A stretch of 64,000 nucleotides of DNA from Roseibacillus sp. (GTDB taxonomy: Bacteria; Verrucomicrobiota; Verrucomicrobiia; Verrucomicrobiales; Akkermansiaceae): positions 1-64,000 of the forward strand of contig JAKVCR010000027.1 of the NCBI GenBank assembly GCA_022448985.1, given 5' to 3'. The notes below the pieces were generated by a model. The model worked only from the letters and a program-made list of their open reading frames with translations, did no database searches and was not told the DNA's origin. Within the stretch, counting starts at the first letter, position 1. Every line of letters begins with the position of its first letter. Below are positions 51,719 to 60,397 of this stretch, one piece after another. The position numbers were made by a program, and so were the translations under genes.

Positions 51719-52741
51719 TCAGCCCTCGGTTTCCGGGCGTGGAGCGCGGGTGAGGAGTTCCTGCAGGGCATCGGCAGCCGGTTTATCCTCGTAGAGCACA
51801 CTGTAGACTGAGTCGATAAGGGGAGTGCGCACACCAGTGCGGCGAGCGACCTCGTGGATGGACTGACAGTTGGGGATCCCTTCCACCACCATCCCCTCGC
51901 CGTCGAGGGTTTGCTGCACGGTGTTGCCTTTGCCAATGGAGATTCCGGCGCGGAAATTACGGGAGTGATGTGAGTAGCAGGTGGCGATGAGATCGCCCAC
52001 CCCGGAGAGACCGACAAAGGTGTCCGGGTGTCCGCCAAGGGCGGTGCCGAGACGGATCATTTCGGCAAGACCTCGGGTGACCAGGCCGGCAGTGGCATTG
52101 TCACCGAGTCCGAGGCCGGTTGCGATGCCCGAGGCGATAGCGAAGACGTTCTTGATGGCTCCTCCCCACTCCATGCCGGTGAGGTCGGTGGATGTATACG
52201 AACGAAAGGTGGGTGATGTGAAGAGGCGTTGCAGGTAGGAACGCACCTCCTCGTCCTGTGCTCCGATCACGGTAGTGGTGGCAAGTCCCCTGGAGACTTC
52301 TTCGGCGTGGTTGGGGCCGGAGAGGACGGAGAGCGGGTGGGTGGGGAGGAGTTCAGCGATGATCTCCGACATGCGTTGCCCCGTGCCGCGTTCAATGCCC
52401 TTGGAGCAGGCCATCAGGATGGCCCGGGGCTTGAGTTGGAGGCCAGCCAGTTGTTCGGCGGTGGCCCGGGTGGCAGAGCTCGGAACAACAAAGAGAATGA
52501 GGTCCGCTTCGCAGGCGACTGCTAGGTCCTCGCTGGCCGTGATGGAGGGATCGAGGATGGCGTCGGGGAGATAACGCTCATTGCGGTGGTTTGAATTGAT
52601 GTCGTCGATGACCTCCGGATTGCGTCCGACAAGAGTGACTGCGGAGGCAGTGTGGATGAGGACGGAGGACAGGGAGGTTCCCCACGACCCACAGCCGATA
52701 ATGATGACCCGGGGGGAAGAAGAATAGGTATCAGGATTCAT
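51719..52741 (-). CDS. gpsA: NAD(P)+-dependent glycerol-3-phosphate dehydrogenase
   Basis: This 340-residue enzyme makes sn-glycerol 3-phosphate for phospholipids. It has the Rossmann motif VIIIGCGSWGTSL, ILMACSKGIE, LSGPNHAEEV, the catalytic Lys in EWGGAIKNVFAIASG, and GLSGVGDLIATCYS. ATG 52741 is chosen because the family begins shortly before the Rossmann strand; the longer frame upstream is implausible. It overlaps the end of plsY by 11 bases, so the two phospholipid enzymes are coupled in translation. Confidence 0.95.
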   Translation of the reverse strand: MNPDTYSSSPRVIIIGCGSWGTSLSSVLIHTASAVTLVGRNPEVIDDINSNHRNERYLPDAILDPSITASEDLAVACEADLILFVVPSSATRATAEQLAGLQLKPRAILMACSKGIERGTGQRMSEIIAELLPTHPLSVLSGPNHAEEVSRGLATTTVIGAQDEEVRSYLQRLFTSPTFRSYTSTDLTGMEWGGAIKNVFAIASGIATGLGLGDNATAGLVTRGLAEMIRLGTALGGHPDTFVGLSGVGDLIATCYSHHSRNFRAGISIGKGNTVQQTLDGEGMVVEGIPNCQSIHEVARRTGVRTPLIDSVYSVLYEDKPAADALQELLTRAPRPETEG

Positions 52742-53510
52742 GGTCAGTTCCTTTCTGGTCAGGGTTTGCCTCGATCCGGGAAGTCTTATGCGCCTGGGTC
52801 GAGAGGCGATCCTCGGTTCCGGCCAGGATGCGCTGGATGTTGGATCGATGTCGCCAGACAGCCAGGGCGGCGGCGATGAGGGCGAAGACCATGAGCGGTT
52901 TGTTCCAGGCTCCCGCTTCCCAGAGCGAAGGCTGGGATTTATCGTCGCCGACATGGCGCAGGCGGTCTGCCAGATGACGCAGGATGGGGATGCTGAGAGC
53001 CCCCGCCATACTTCCGAGGCTGACGTAACCAGTGAAGTAGAAGATGGTTGAGAAGACGATGAGGCCGCTGAGGAGCACCAGGGGCATGAGAGCCATCAGG
53101 ACCCCGGCGGAGGTGGCGATGCCCTTGCCGCCTTTCCCACGGAGGAAGATGGAGTAGTTGTGCCCCATGATGGCAGCCAGCGCAGTAATGACCTGGATGC
53201 TGTGGACGTAGAGTTGCCGGTCGGCTGGAAGTTCCCCGGTGAAGCTCCAGAGGAAGGGGAGGGCCACGGCCGGGCTCTCCCCGGTCACCCTCAGGAGATT
53301 GGTGGCGAGGACAACCGGGAGGAATCCCTTAAGGAAGTCGAGGAGGAGACAGGAGATGCCGAAGCCCCTGCCGACTACCCGGAACACGTTGGTGGCTCCC
53401 ACGTTGCCCGATCCGTGCTGCCGGATATCGACTCCCTTGGATCTCGCGATGAGAACCCCGAAGGGAATGGAACCGACGAGATAAGCGAAGATTGGAAGGA
53501 GCCAGGGCAT
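52731..53510 (-). CDS. plsY: Glycerol-3-phosphate acyltransferase PlsY
   Basis: This integral membrane protein of 259 residues transfers an acyl group from acyl-phosphate to glycerol 3-phosphate. Its motifs are HGSGNVGATNVFR, GHNYSIFLRGKGGKGIATSAG (core GKGGKG) and an N-terminal YLVGSIPFGVL helix. It is longer than the E. coli form (205) because of an extra loop near 80-100 and a hydrophilic tail after about 220. It supplies the step after GpsA, which is encoded directly downstream with overlap. Confidence 0.93.
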   Translation of the reverse strand: MPWLLPIFAYLVGSIPFGVLIARSKGVDIRQHGSGNVGATNVFRVVGRGFGISCLLLDFLKGFLPVVLATNLLRVTGESPAVALPFLWSFTGELPADRQLYVHSIQVITALAAIMGHNYSIFLRGKGGKGIATSAGVLMALMPLVLLSGLIVFSTIFYFTGYVSLGSMAGALSIPILRHLADRLRHVGDDKSQPSLWEAGAWNKPLMVFALIAAALAVWRHRSNIQRILAGTEDRLSTQAHKTSRIEANPDQKGTDHES

Positions 53511-53573
53511 GACGGAGGGCCTGGTTGTCCGGTATCTTCCCGGAAGGGGAAGGCGCCGGCTACTGCCGGCAGC

Positions 53574-54302
53574 CTACTGGCCTGCGGTAGCTTTCTTGAT
53601 GACTACATCCTGCAAGGGAACATTCTCCATGCGTTGCTCGATAAGCTGATCGGCCGGGCTGCGGGCCTGCAGACGTTTCACGCCGGTATCAACCTGCCTG
53701 ATCTCATCCACGACATCCATGCCTTCCACCACCTTGCCGAAGACGGCATAGCCATCGGGTGTGAATCCCTGGGGGTTTTCCGCGGTCTTGGGATCAAGGC
53801 CTGGATTGTCCACCACGTTGATGAAGAACTGGGAGGTGGCACTGTCCGGGTCATTGGTTCGTGCCATCGAGATGGCACCGCGTGTATTCTTGAGACCATT
53901 CTTCGACTCGTTCTTAATGGGAGCCTTGGTCTTCTTCTGCGTGCCCTCGAGTGCAAATCCTCCTCCCTGGATCATAAAGGTGTCCATCACGCGGTGGAAG
54001 ATGGTCCCGTCATAAAATCCTTCGTTGACGTAGCCGAGGAAGTTACTGGTGCTGATGGGAGCCTTCACCGGATCGAGTTCAAGGATGATGGTGCCATGGG
54101 AAGTCTCGAAGGTGACCCTGTTTGGGTTGGCCTCGGGCTTGGCAGGAGTGGCCTCGGGCTTGGCAGGAGCGGCCTCGGGCTTGGCAGGAGTGGCCTCGGA
54201 CTTGGCAGGAGTGGCCTCGGCTTGCTTCTCGGTCTTGGGGACACCGCTGTCACAGCCGCTGAGGGCGAAGGCGAGAGCAAATCCCATGGTGCGTATAGTC
54301 AT
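53574..54302 (-). CDS. Cyclophilin-type peptidyl-prolyl isomerase lipoprotein
   Basis: The product has 242 residues from ATG 54302, preceded by GAGGA at a good distance. A lipoprotein signal (ALSGC) is followed by a low-complexity linker of about 45 residues built from PAKPEAT units. The cyclophilin domain comes last: [34 protein letters not shown] (core FHRV and IQGG), [20 protein letters not shown] (core SQFFIN) and [16 protein letters not shown]. It should be anchored in the periplasm and help fold exported proteins. It is followed by plsY on the same strand with a 63-base gap. Confidence 0.92.
   Translation of the reverse strand: MTIRTMGFALAFALSGCDSGVPKTEKQAEATPAKSEATPAKPEAAPAKPEATPAKPEANPNRVTFETSHGTIILELDPVKAPISTSNFLGYVNEGFYDGTIFHRVMDTFMIQGGGFALEGTQKKTKAPIKNESKNGLKNTRGAISMARTNDPDSATSQFFINVVDNPGLDPKTAENPQGFTPDGYAVFGKVVEGMDVVDEIRQVDTGVKRLQARSPADQLIEQRMENVPLQDVVIKKATAGQ
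54129..54212. repeat. Four 21-base tandem repeats coding the PAKPEAT linker
   Basis: Four near-identical 21-base units occupy 54129-54149, 54150-54170, 54171-54191 and 54192-54212, with a partial fifth after. They differ by one base or so each. On the minus strand each unit adds seven residues to the linker of the isomerase lipoprotein. Copy number is likely to vary between strains. Confidence 0.9.
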
Positions 54303-54540
54303 GATGACTTCCTCTAGCGCTCCAGAGGATATTTGTAAACTACGGGACGTCAGGTGAGGACCCGAATCCTGTAACCGGTTGAGCGGCAAAGCGTGAAATG
54401 CCGTTTTCGCAAGAGGGATGGTGGATCTTCCTCCTGGAATGTTTTGTCCTCCAGTTCTTCACCTTTCATGATATGACGGGGATCACAATGTTGTTGGAAT
54501 TGACATCGGGTCGGAGACGCTACCTCATAGAGTTAATTCC

Positions 54541-55284
54541 ATGAGACTAGAAACCCCTGTCCGGAGGAGTGGCTTTACCCTGATCGAAGTCCTGGTGGTT
54601 GCGGCCATCATTATCACCCTTGGGGCTCTGTCGTTCATGGCAGTTGGCAAGATCACTAATATGGCCCACAGGGCTGGTTCGGTCGAGGACATCAAGCAAC
54701 TGTCCGCCATCTCGCTGGCAGGTGCCGGGGACAACAACGGGGTTTTTCCGAAGGCGCATTTTGTCACTGAAAATGGGGGAGCCCCATTCTGGTTCAGCTG
54801 GGAGTGGCGGGAGGACAACAAGATTACCAAGGACTTGGCCTATAATGCTTCCAACGAGTGCTGGACCGCGGATGGGAAGGACCGGTGCGATGAAAACAGA
54901 GACCTCTGGAACTTCGGAGGGGAGGAAGAGGGCTCCTCATCGCTGTTCTCCTACGCTTGCGTGATCGACAATCCGGTTTGGACCAGAGACGGGGAATTCG
55001 TGCAACCGGAGCAGGAGGAGTGGCAGCGCATTCGCGATGACGTCTACAACGAGGATGACGATACCTATCGCTGGACCCCGAAGCGAACCGGGGGGCAGGA
55101 AGTGGCCTATCCGATTCTCTGGGTTGATCTGGCTGTGGTCTGGAACGATCGACGTATCGGCAACTACCAGGATGGTGAGCAATTCAATGTCCACGTTGGC
55201 TTCATGGATGGCCACGTAGAGTGGCGCCAAGGCACTCAGGTCCGGGAGCGCTTCAGCCGTCCCGGGTTGACACTTCACTGGTAG
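54541..55284 (+). CDS. Prepilin-type protein (pseudopilin-like)
   Basis: This protein of 247 residues has a type IV prepilin leader: RRSGFTLIEVLVVAAIIITLGAL, with cleavage expected between Gly and Phe of SGFTLIE and the usual Glu at position 5 of the mature form. The C-terminal part ends with VGFMDGHVEWRQG, a variant of the H-x9-DG tail frequent in PVC pseudopilins. The middle is acidic and Trp-rich. No secretion or pilus genes adjoin it, so it is an orphan using a machinery encoded elsewhere. TTGACA at 54500-54505 could be a -35 box, with a weak TCATAG at 54525; upstream 54303-54540 shows nothing else. Confidence 0.85.
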   Translation: MRLETPVRRSGFTLIEVLVVAAIIITLGALSFMAVGKITNMAHRAGSVEDIKQLSAISLAGAGDNNGVFPKAHFVTENGGAPFWFSWEWREDNKITKDLAYNASNECWTADGKDRCDENRDLWNFGGEEEGSSSLFSYACVIDNPVWTRDGEFVQPEQEEWQRIRDDVYNEDDDTYRWTPKRTGGQEVAYPILWVDLAVVWNDRRIGNYQDGEQFNVHVGFMDGHVEWRQGTQVRERFSRPGLTLHW

Positions 55285-55422
55285 GTGGATCCCGGGAATG
55301 GATGCGGGATGTCCTGGAAGAGAGTCCCGTATACTTGGGCAAGTGATGCATGAGAGCGGGCGTTTCCCTCTTGTGAGGTTCGACGTGAGGTGGCACGAAA
55401 ACCAGGGCTCCCGGTGAGAAGA

Positions 55423-55932
55423 ATGGAGAGGTTGAAGATCGTGGGAGTGATGGGTTCCGGCCAACGGGGTTACGAGGATCTCTCTCTGGTCCTGGGAGAA
55501 ATGCTGGCTCGAATGGGCGTGCATCTTCTTACCGGCGGCGGATCAGGGGTGATGGATACAGTTTCGAAGGGGTTCCAGTCTGTGCCGCAACGCCGTGGCC
55601 TTGTCCTTGGGGTTCTGCCTGCCCTGGAAGGAGACGGGGCGCCGGAAGCACCCCCGGGTTATCCCAACGATCATGTGGAGCTCGTCATCCGGACCCATCT
55701 TCCGGGCCGAGGGCGGGAAGGCGGGAGTGAACTCTCCCGTAATGCGATCAATATTGCGACCGCGGACGCGGTGATAGTGTTGCCCGGGGGGGCGGGGACG
55801 GCGACCGAGGCGAGGCTCGCCCAGCGGTTTCAGAAGCCGGTCATCGGTTTCGGAGGAGGAGGAATGGCCCAGGGCCTAGCGCAGGCGGACTCGCTGGAGG
55901 AGGTAGAGCGGTTCCTGCAGACGGTGCTGTGA
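55423..55932 (+). CDS. SLOG/LOG-family nucleotide-binding protein
   Basis: The product has 169 residues from ATG 55423; a GTG at 55390 is an alternative. A Rossmann-like fold is indicated by IVGVMGSGQRG, VHLLTGGGSGVMDTVSKGF and VIVLPGGAGTATEARLAQRF. PGGAGTxTE is close to the PGGxGTxxE of LOG cytokinin-activating hydrolases and of TIGR00725-type proteins. Binding of a nucleotide or molybdenum cofactor-related ligand is plausible. It is isolated and convergent with rpsP. Confidence 0.8.
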   Translation: MERLKIVGVMGSGQRGYEDLSLVLGEMLARMGVHLLTGGGSGVMDTVSKGFQSVPQRRGLVLGVLPALEGDGAPEAPPGYPNDHVELVIRTHLPGRGREGGSELSRNAINIATADAVIVLPGGAGTATEARLAQRFQKPVIGFGGGGMAQGLAQADSLEEVERFLQTVL

Positions 55933-55975
55933 GCACATACGGCAGTGAACAAGGGGCGGCGGCCCTTCCTCGGGA

Positions 55976-56236
55976 CTAAGCTTCGGTGGCGGCGTCGCTG
56001 ATCTTGCGGGCCTTCTTGATAATGCTGGCCACCGTTTCGGATGGCTTGGCGCCCTTGCTGATCCACCCATCGGCCTTCTCAAGATCGAGGGTGTAGTTCA
56101 CGCCGTCCTGGAGAGGATCATAGGTCCCGATTTGCTCGATATAGCGGCCGTCCCGGCGTTTGCGGCGATCGACTGCCACAATCTTGTAGTAGGGGCGATC
56201 CTTGGTGCCTTTGCGTGTGAGTCGAAGAACTACCAT
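55976..56236 (-). CDS. rpsP: 30S ribosomal protein S16
   Basis: This protein of 86 residues has the S16 opening [40 protein letters not shown], cited by its parts [18 protein letters not shown] and IEQIGTYDP. The tail is Lys/Ala-rich. Length is normal. In many bacteria rpsP is followed by rimM and trmD; here neither adjoins it, and a LOG-like gene faces it. It helps assemble the 30S subunit. Confidence 0.97.
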   Translation of the reverse strand: MVVLRLTRKGTKDRPYYKIVAVDRRKRRDGRYIEQIGTYDPLQDGVNYTLDLEKADGWISKGAKPSETVASIIKKARKISDAATEA

Positions 56237-56383
56237 TTCCTATTTGGCGTGGGGCGGCGGAACTTGGAGGAATTCCCCCGGTTTGCCAAGGAATTTTGGC
56301 CGGAAAGCCGTTTAAGGTGTGCAAAACCTGCAATTACACCTCCTGCAGTCACTTTTCCCGAGGCATGGACGCGGTGCTCCGGT

Positions 56384-56869
56384 TTAGACAGGGGTCAGGA
56401 CAATGGTCTCTGCCAGCCAGTCGTTTCCGGAGCGTTTGAACTCAATACGGCACTGGTAGCGCATGGGGTACTTGCGGCCGGGCCCCTGGGTGATTTCAGC
56501 AGCGATGGTAGCCTGGTAGATGGCGTGGTCTTCAGCCGGGAAGCGCACCGATTCTTCTTCTCGGCTGATTTTGCAGGAGACGATGCTATTCTGAAAGTCC
56601 TTGAGCATCTGTCCTGCCTGGGCCGGACGAATCGTTCCTGATTCCACAGGGTGGGGGGCATGGATTGTCAGGGTGGGTGCAAGCAGTCCCTGGAAGCGTT
56701 CCGCTTTTTCAGAGGGAGTGCCTGCACTGAGGGTCGCTTTCTCCAGGCAGGTGAAGAGGACGTTGACACGCCGGATGACGGTCTGTTCAGGGGAGAACTT
56801 CCAGAGGACGTAGAGGGTCGTGGCCACTGCGGGGACCAGGAAGAGTAGAAACTTAAACCAGGTATTCAT
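56384..56869 (-). CDS. Membrane-anchored NTF2-like hypothetical protein
   Basis: This 161-residue protein begins with an uncleaved-looking helix (WFKFLLFLVPAVATTLYVLW, residues 4-23) followed by a mixed alpha/beta domain. LFTCLEKATL, TLTIHAPHP and YQCRIEFKRSGNDWLAETIVL are consistent with an NTF2/SnoaL-like fold, ending with WLAETIVLTPV. No catalytic residues were recognised. Its start overlaps the stop of the methyltransferase gene (ATGA), so the two are coupled, but a functional link is not evident. The gap 56237-56383 to rpsP holds nothing I can support. Confidence 0.7.
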   Translation of the reverse strand: MNTWFKFLLFLVPAVATTLYVLWKFSPEQTVIRRVNVLFTCLEKATLSAGTPSEKAERFQGLLAPTLTIHAPHPVESGTIRPAQAGQMLKDFQNSIVSCKISREEESVRFPAEDHAIYQATIAAEITQGPGRKYPMRYQCRIEFKRSGNDWLAETIVLTPV

Positions 56870-58026
56870 CGACCGGGAAGAAGTTGGAAGCAGAAGCCCT
56901 TCAGATACTCGGTCTCGGGGATTGTGGGGAGGATGGGATGATCAGCGCGTTGGCTGTAGGATTCCACCAGGCGGAGCGTCCGGCGGGCGTCGACGGCGGC
57001 ATCTCGTACATTGTTGAGAAACAGTTCCCGGCTCACGTGGTGAGAACAGGAGAAGGTGGCGAGATAGCCATCGTGGTCGAGGAGTTTGAGCGCCCGGAGG
57101 TGGATCTCCTTGTAGCCGCGCATGGCATCCCCCAGGGTCTTCTTGCTGCGGGTGAAAGAGGGAGGGTCGAGGATGATCAGATCGAATTGCTTCTCGCAGT
57201 TCTTGAGGTAGTCGAAGGCATTGGCCTCTACGGGCTCGACCTGGAGGTCGTTCAGATCGGCATTACGCCTGACAGCGGCGATGGCTTCAGCTGAGATGTC
57301 GACGCAAGTCACGGAAGCGGCTCCGGCGCGAGCACATGCCAATCCAAAACCGCCCTGGTTGCTGAAGCAGTCGAGCACGCGTTTGCCCGGGGCGAGCGAA
57401 GCGACCCGGTCATAAGTATCCAATTGATCGAGGTAGAGTCCGGTTTTCTGTCCGGTCAGGAGAGTGGCTTCAAGGTGCAGACCCCCGGTCTCCAGCATCA
57501 GCGGGTCGGGGCTCTCCCCGTGGGCGACAAAGTTGGCTGGTTCGAGTCCCTCCGCCTTGCGCATCGGCGAGTCATTACGGAGGACGATAGAGTCCGGAGA
57601 GAGGAGTTCCAGTAGCGCCCCGGTGATGAGGTCGATTCGCTGGTCCATGGCAAGGGTGAGAGTCTGCACCACAAGGTGGTTTCGATAGCGGTCAACGATG
57701 AGCCCGGGTAAGCCATCGGATTCGCTCCATGCCAGTCGACAGAGGGTCGGATCGATCGGGAGGCGTTCCCGGAGGGTGAAAGCGAGTTGCAGGCGTCGGA
57801 GGAAAAAGGCCCGGTCGAGATCCTGTTTTCGGCGGGAAAAGCGGCGGGCCACGATCTGGGAGCGGGGATTATAGATTGCGCTTCCCAGGGGCTTGTCCTT
57901 GAAGTCCTTGAGAGAAATGACGTCCCCGGGCTGGGGATTACCGAAGGATTTCTTGATTTCGGAGGCATAGACCCAGTCGTGGCCGTGGAAGATCCGGGAG
58001 CGGGGTTTGATGACGAGACCGGGCAT
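56866..58026 (-). CDS. Class I rRNA methyltransferase, RlmI-like
   Basis: This protein of 386 residues has an N-terminal PUA domain (about 1-75, IKPRSRIFHGHDWVYASEI in part) and a Rossmann methyltransferase domain. Motif I is VLDCFSNQGGFGL, the acidic residue is VTCVDIS, motif IV is DLIILDPPSF and the Cys region is TFSCSHHV. These match RlmI, the 23S rRNA m5C1962 methyltransferase (E. coli, 396 residues). The exact target base is inferred from family. The downstream NTF2-like gene overlaps by 4 bases. Confidence 0.9.
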   Translation of the reverse strand: MPGLVIKPRSRIFHGHDWVYASEIKKSFGNPQPGDVISLKDFKDKPLGSAIYNPRSQIVARRFSRRKQDLDRAFFLRRLQLAFTLRERLPIDPTLCRLAWSESDGLPGLIVDRYRNHLVVQTLTLAMDQRIDLITGALLELLSPDSIVLRNDSPMRKAEGLEPANFVAHGESPDPLMLETGGLHLEATLLTGQKTGLYLDQLDTYDRVASLAPGKRVLDCFSNQGGFGLACARAGAASVTCVDISAEAIAAVRRNADLNDLQVEPVEANAFDYLKNCEKQFDLIILDPPSFTRSKKTLGDAMRGYKEIHLRALKLLDHDGYLATFSCSHHVSRELFLNNVRDAAVDARRTLRLVESYSQRADHPILPTIPETEYLKGFCFQLLPGR

Positions 58027-58094
58027 GAGGGAATGAATTGAGGGGCGATTTGTCTTGAAAGCTGGCGTGCAGAGGCTTAGGCCGTCGGCACCTC

Positions 58095-58454
58095 ATGGGT
58101 AAGCAGTACAACAAGGTCCAGAAGCGTCGACGCCGAAAGCAGTATTTTAAACGCAAGCAGGAGCAACTTAAATCCAGTATCGCCCTGAAGAAGTCCTCGG
58201 GGGGGAAGAGTGCTCCAGCTAAGAAGGCGGCTAAGAAGGCTGCTGCCAAGAAAACTGCCAAGAAAGCTGCGAAAAAGACTGCCAAGAAAGCTGCGAAAAA
58301 GACCGCTAAGAAAGCTGCGAAAAAGACCGCCAAGAAGGCTGCCAAGAAGGCTGCCAAGAAGACTGCTCCCGAGGCGGCCGAGGAGAAACCAGCCGCAGAG
58401 GCAGCCCCCGGGAAGGAACCCTCCTCCCCCGAAGAGCCTCCTGCCGCCGGGTAA
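58095..58454 (+). CDS. Lysine/alanine-rich histone H1-like protein
   Basis: This protein of 119 residues has a basic N-terminus (MGKQYNKVQKRRRRKQYFKRK), quoted only in part as KRRRRKQYFKRKQ, then repeats of AKKAAKKT over about 40-90, and an acidic Pro/Ala/Glu tail. Three exact-length 24-base units lie at 58257-58328. The composition resembles the C-terminal tail of eukaryotic histone H1 and bacterial H1-like proteins (Hc1, AlgP), which bind DNA non-specifically. A role in chromosome compaction or RNA binding is likely. It is divergent from the methyltransferase gene with 68 bases between. Confidence 0.75.
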   Translation: MGKQYNKVQKRRRRKQYFKRKQEQLKSSIALKKSSGGKSAPAKKAAKKAAAKKTAKKAAKKTAKKAAKKTAKKAAKKTAKKAAKKAAKKTAPEAAEEKPAAEAAPGKEPSSPEEPPAAG

Positions 58455-58516
58455 GGTCCAGCTGAAAGCGGCGCTCCGGTGACGGGCCTCCAATGCCTCA
58501 GCCGACGTATGCACGC

Positions 58517-59956
58517 ATGAGCACGCATCATCCCTGTCGATTGCTCCTGGTCCTTTCGCCACTGGTTTTTGCAGCGTGCCAGGAGCGGGGGGCAGTGGAT
58601 CGTGGCGAGGGCGCCGTACCCAGTGCTGAACGCATCGCGCTCTTGCAGCGGTTGGAGATGGAAGACAGTTTCAACGCCATCCTCGCAATTGCCCCGGATG
58701 CAGGGGAGCAGTTACGGGCCGTCGATTCCAGCTCCCCACGTGGGTCGTTGCACGGCGTCCCGGTCCTCGTGAAAGACAATATCCACGTTGCGGGAATGCC
58801 CACCACCGCGGGGTCGCTTGCCCTCCGCGAGAATATTGCTGCTGGCGATGCGCCCATCATCGCGAACCTGAGACGGGCCGGGGCCGTTATCATCGGCAAG
58901 ACAAATCTGTCAGAATGGGCGAACTTCCGTTCCACCTCATCCACCAGTGGCTGGAGCAGTGTTGGGGGTCTGACGACTAATCCGCATGATCCCTCCCGTA
59001 GCGCCTGCGGATCAAGTTCGGGCAGTGCGGCTGCAGTAGGATCGGGCTTGGTGGATGTTGCCATCGGCACGGAGACGGATGGCTCGGTTACCTGCCCAGC
59101 CGCCATGTGCGGAATCGTTGGACTCAAGCCGACCGTAGGTCTTCTTTCCGGCGCAGGGATTGTCCCGATTTCAGCCAGCCAGGATACTGCGGGCCCAATG
59201 ACCCGGAACGTGAGACTCGCTGCCCACACGCTTGGCGCGATGGTCGGAGCGAAGGCTGCTGATTATGAGGAGGCGCTTGATCTCGATAAGCTTCGAGGCG
59301 TCAGACTTGGTGTTCTACGACCCCTGTCCGGGGAATACGGGGATTCGGTCTCAGCTACCTTTTCTGTTGCCCTGCGAACCCTCGAGGGCGCCGGGGCAAA
59401 ACTCGTCGAAATCAGTGAGATCCCGGACCTGAAACGACTCGGGCGGCTTGAATGGGCTCTTCTTCTCCGGGAATTCAAACGAGACCTGAACGCCTACCTG
59501 GCAACGATGCCCTCCGGGGTAAAGACGCGGACACTTGCCGATCTGATCGCCTTCAACAGGGCGCATGCCGGGGAGGTAATGCCACATTTCGGGCAGGAGA
59601 TCTTCGAGCAGTCCGAGGCGACCGAGGGGGGAGAAGACCCAGCCCTGCCGGGCATCGTTGCCGAGGCAAAGCGGTTGGCCGGTCCCGAGGGGATCGACCG
59701 GATGCTTGCCGATCACGACTGCGTTGCCCTGATCGCCCCGACGACAGGAAGGGCTTTTCCCATCCGGCTCGAGGGGGGTGATAAGTTTGAAGGGGCATGC
59801 ACTACGCTGCCCGCGGTCTCGGGATATCCGCATCTTACGGTTCCAATGGGTCTCGCCGATGGACTGCCGGTCGGCCTTTCGTTTATCGGCCCAGCCTTCT
59901 CCGAGGCCAGCCTGCTCGCTCTGGGATTCGCTTATGAGCAAGCCCGGGAAGAATGA
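58517..59956 (+). CDS. Amidase signature family lipoprotein
   Basis: The product has 479 residues from ATG 58517; an in-frame ATG at 58493 is less likely. The lipoprotein signal ends FAAC. The amidase signature is complete: Lys in VLVKDNIHVAG, the Ser-Ser pair in the CGSSSGSAAAV glycine/serine stretch, and the nucleophile in GTETDGSVTCPAA. GatA-type tRNA amidases are cytoplasmic, so this exported enzyme must act on another substrate such as peptides or external amides. It is followed 89 bases later by a small membrane protein gene. Confidence 0.92.
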   Translation: MSTHHPCRLLLVLSPLVFAACQERGAVDRGEGAVPSAERIALLQRLEMEDSFNAILAIAPDAGEQLRAVDSSSPRGSLHGVPVLVKDNIHVAGMPTTAGSLALRENIAAGDAPIIANLRRAGAVIIGKTNLSEWANFRSTSSTSGWSSVGGLTTNPHDPSRSACGSSSGSAAAVGSGLVDVAIGTETDGSVTCPAAMCGIVGLKPTVGLLSGAGIVPISASQDTAGPMTRNVRLAAHTLGAMVGAKAADYEEALDLDKLRGVRLGVLRPLSGEYGDSVSATFSVALRTLEGAGAKLVEISEIPDLKRLGRLEWALLLREFKRDLNAYLATMPSGVKTRTLADLIAFNRAHAGEVMPHFGQEIFEQSEATEGGEDPALPGIVAEAKRLAGPEGIDRMLADHDCVALIAPTTGRAFPIRLEGGDKFEGACTTLPAVSGYPHLTVPMGLADGLPVGLSFIGPAFSEASLLALGFAYEQAREE

Positions 59957-60045
59957 GCGGGCATCCGGAGGACGATCAGGTGGAAGAGGATCGGCGCGCC
60001 CTCAGGATTTGACCTTGGCTCTTTCGCGTTAGATGCTTTGAGCCC

Positions 60046-60333
60046 ATGCCCAAGAAGATGAGCTGGTTTTCGTTTGCCCTGATGGCGGCGCGGGCTCTCC
60101 TGCAATTTCGTGAGACGCGGCGGAAGATCATTCTCTACACCATCGTGGCCCTCCTGGCGGTATTCGCGATGGGGACCTGGCCCCTGGCTTCCTGGCTGGA
60201 GGATAATCCGATGCGGTTTCTTTTCTATTGGGCCGGTTGTGCCTTTCTCGCCATCTTCCTTTTCCTGCTCGGACTCTATGATTTCCTTCGCATCATCAAG
60301 GATTACAAGGACGCCCGGGAGCGATTACATTAG
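60046..60333 (+). CDS. Small membrane protein, function unknown
   Basis: This protein of 95 residues has two predicted membrane helices, at about 27-47 (IILYTIVALLAVFAMGTW) and 56-76 (FYWAGCAFLAIFLFLLGLY), with a basic N-terminus and a charged C-terminal KDYKDARERLH. No domain was recognised. It lies between the amidase and M20 peptidase genes on the same strand and may be co-transcribed with them. Confidence 0.65.
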   Translation: MPKKMSWFSFALMAARALLQFRETRRKIILYTIVALLAVFAMGTWPLASWLEDNPMRFLFYWAGCAFLAIFLFLLGLYDFLRIIKDYKDARERLH

Positions 60334-60397
60334 GGTGCTGCCGCGGGGGCTAATCTCGCCGGTCATCAGGAACAGTTTAACCAGAATACATGATACC

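Noticed and set aside
53160-54317. Plus-strand frame with LGLGRSG repeats
   Set aside because: The repeats are the antisense of the PAKPEAT linker in the isomerase gene and the rest is antisense of plsY.
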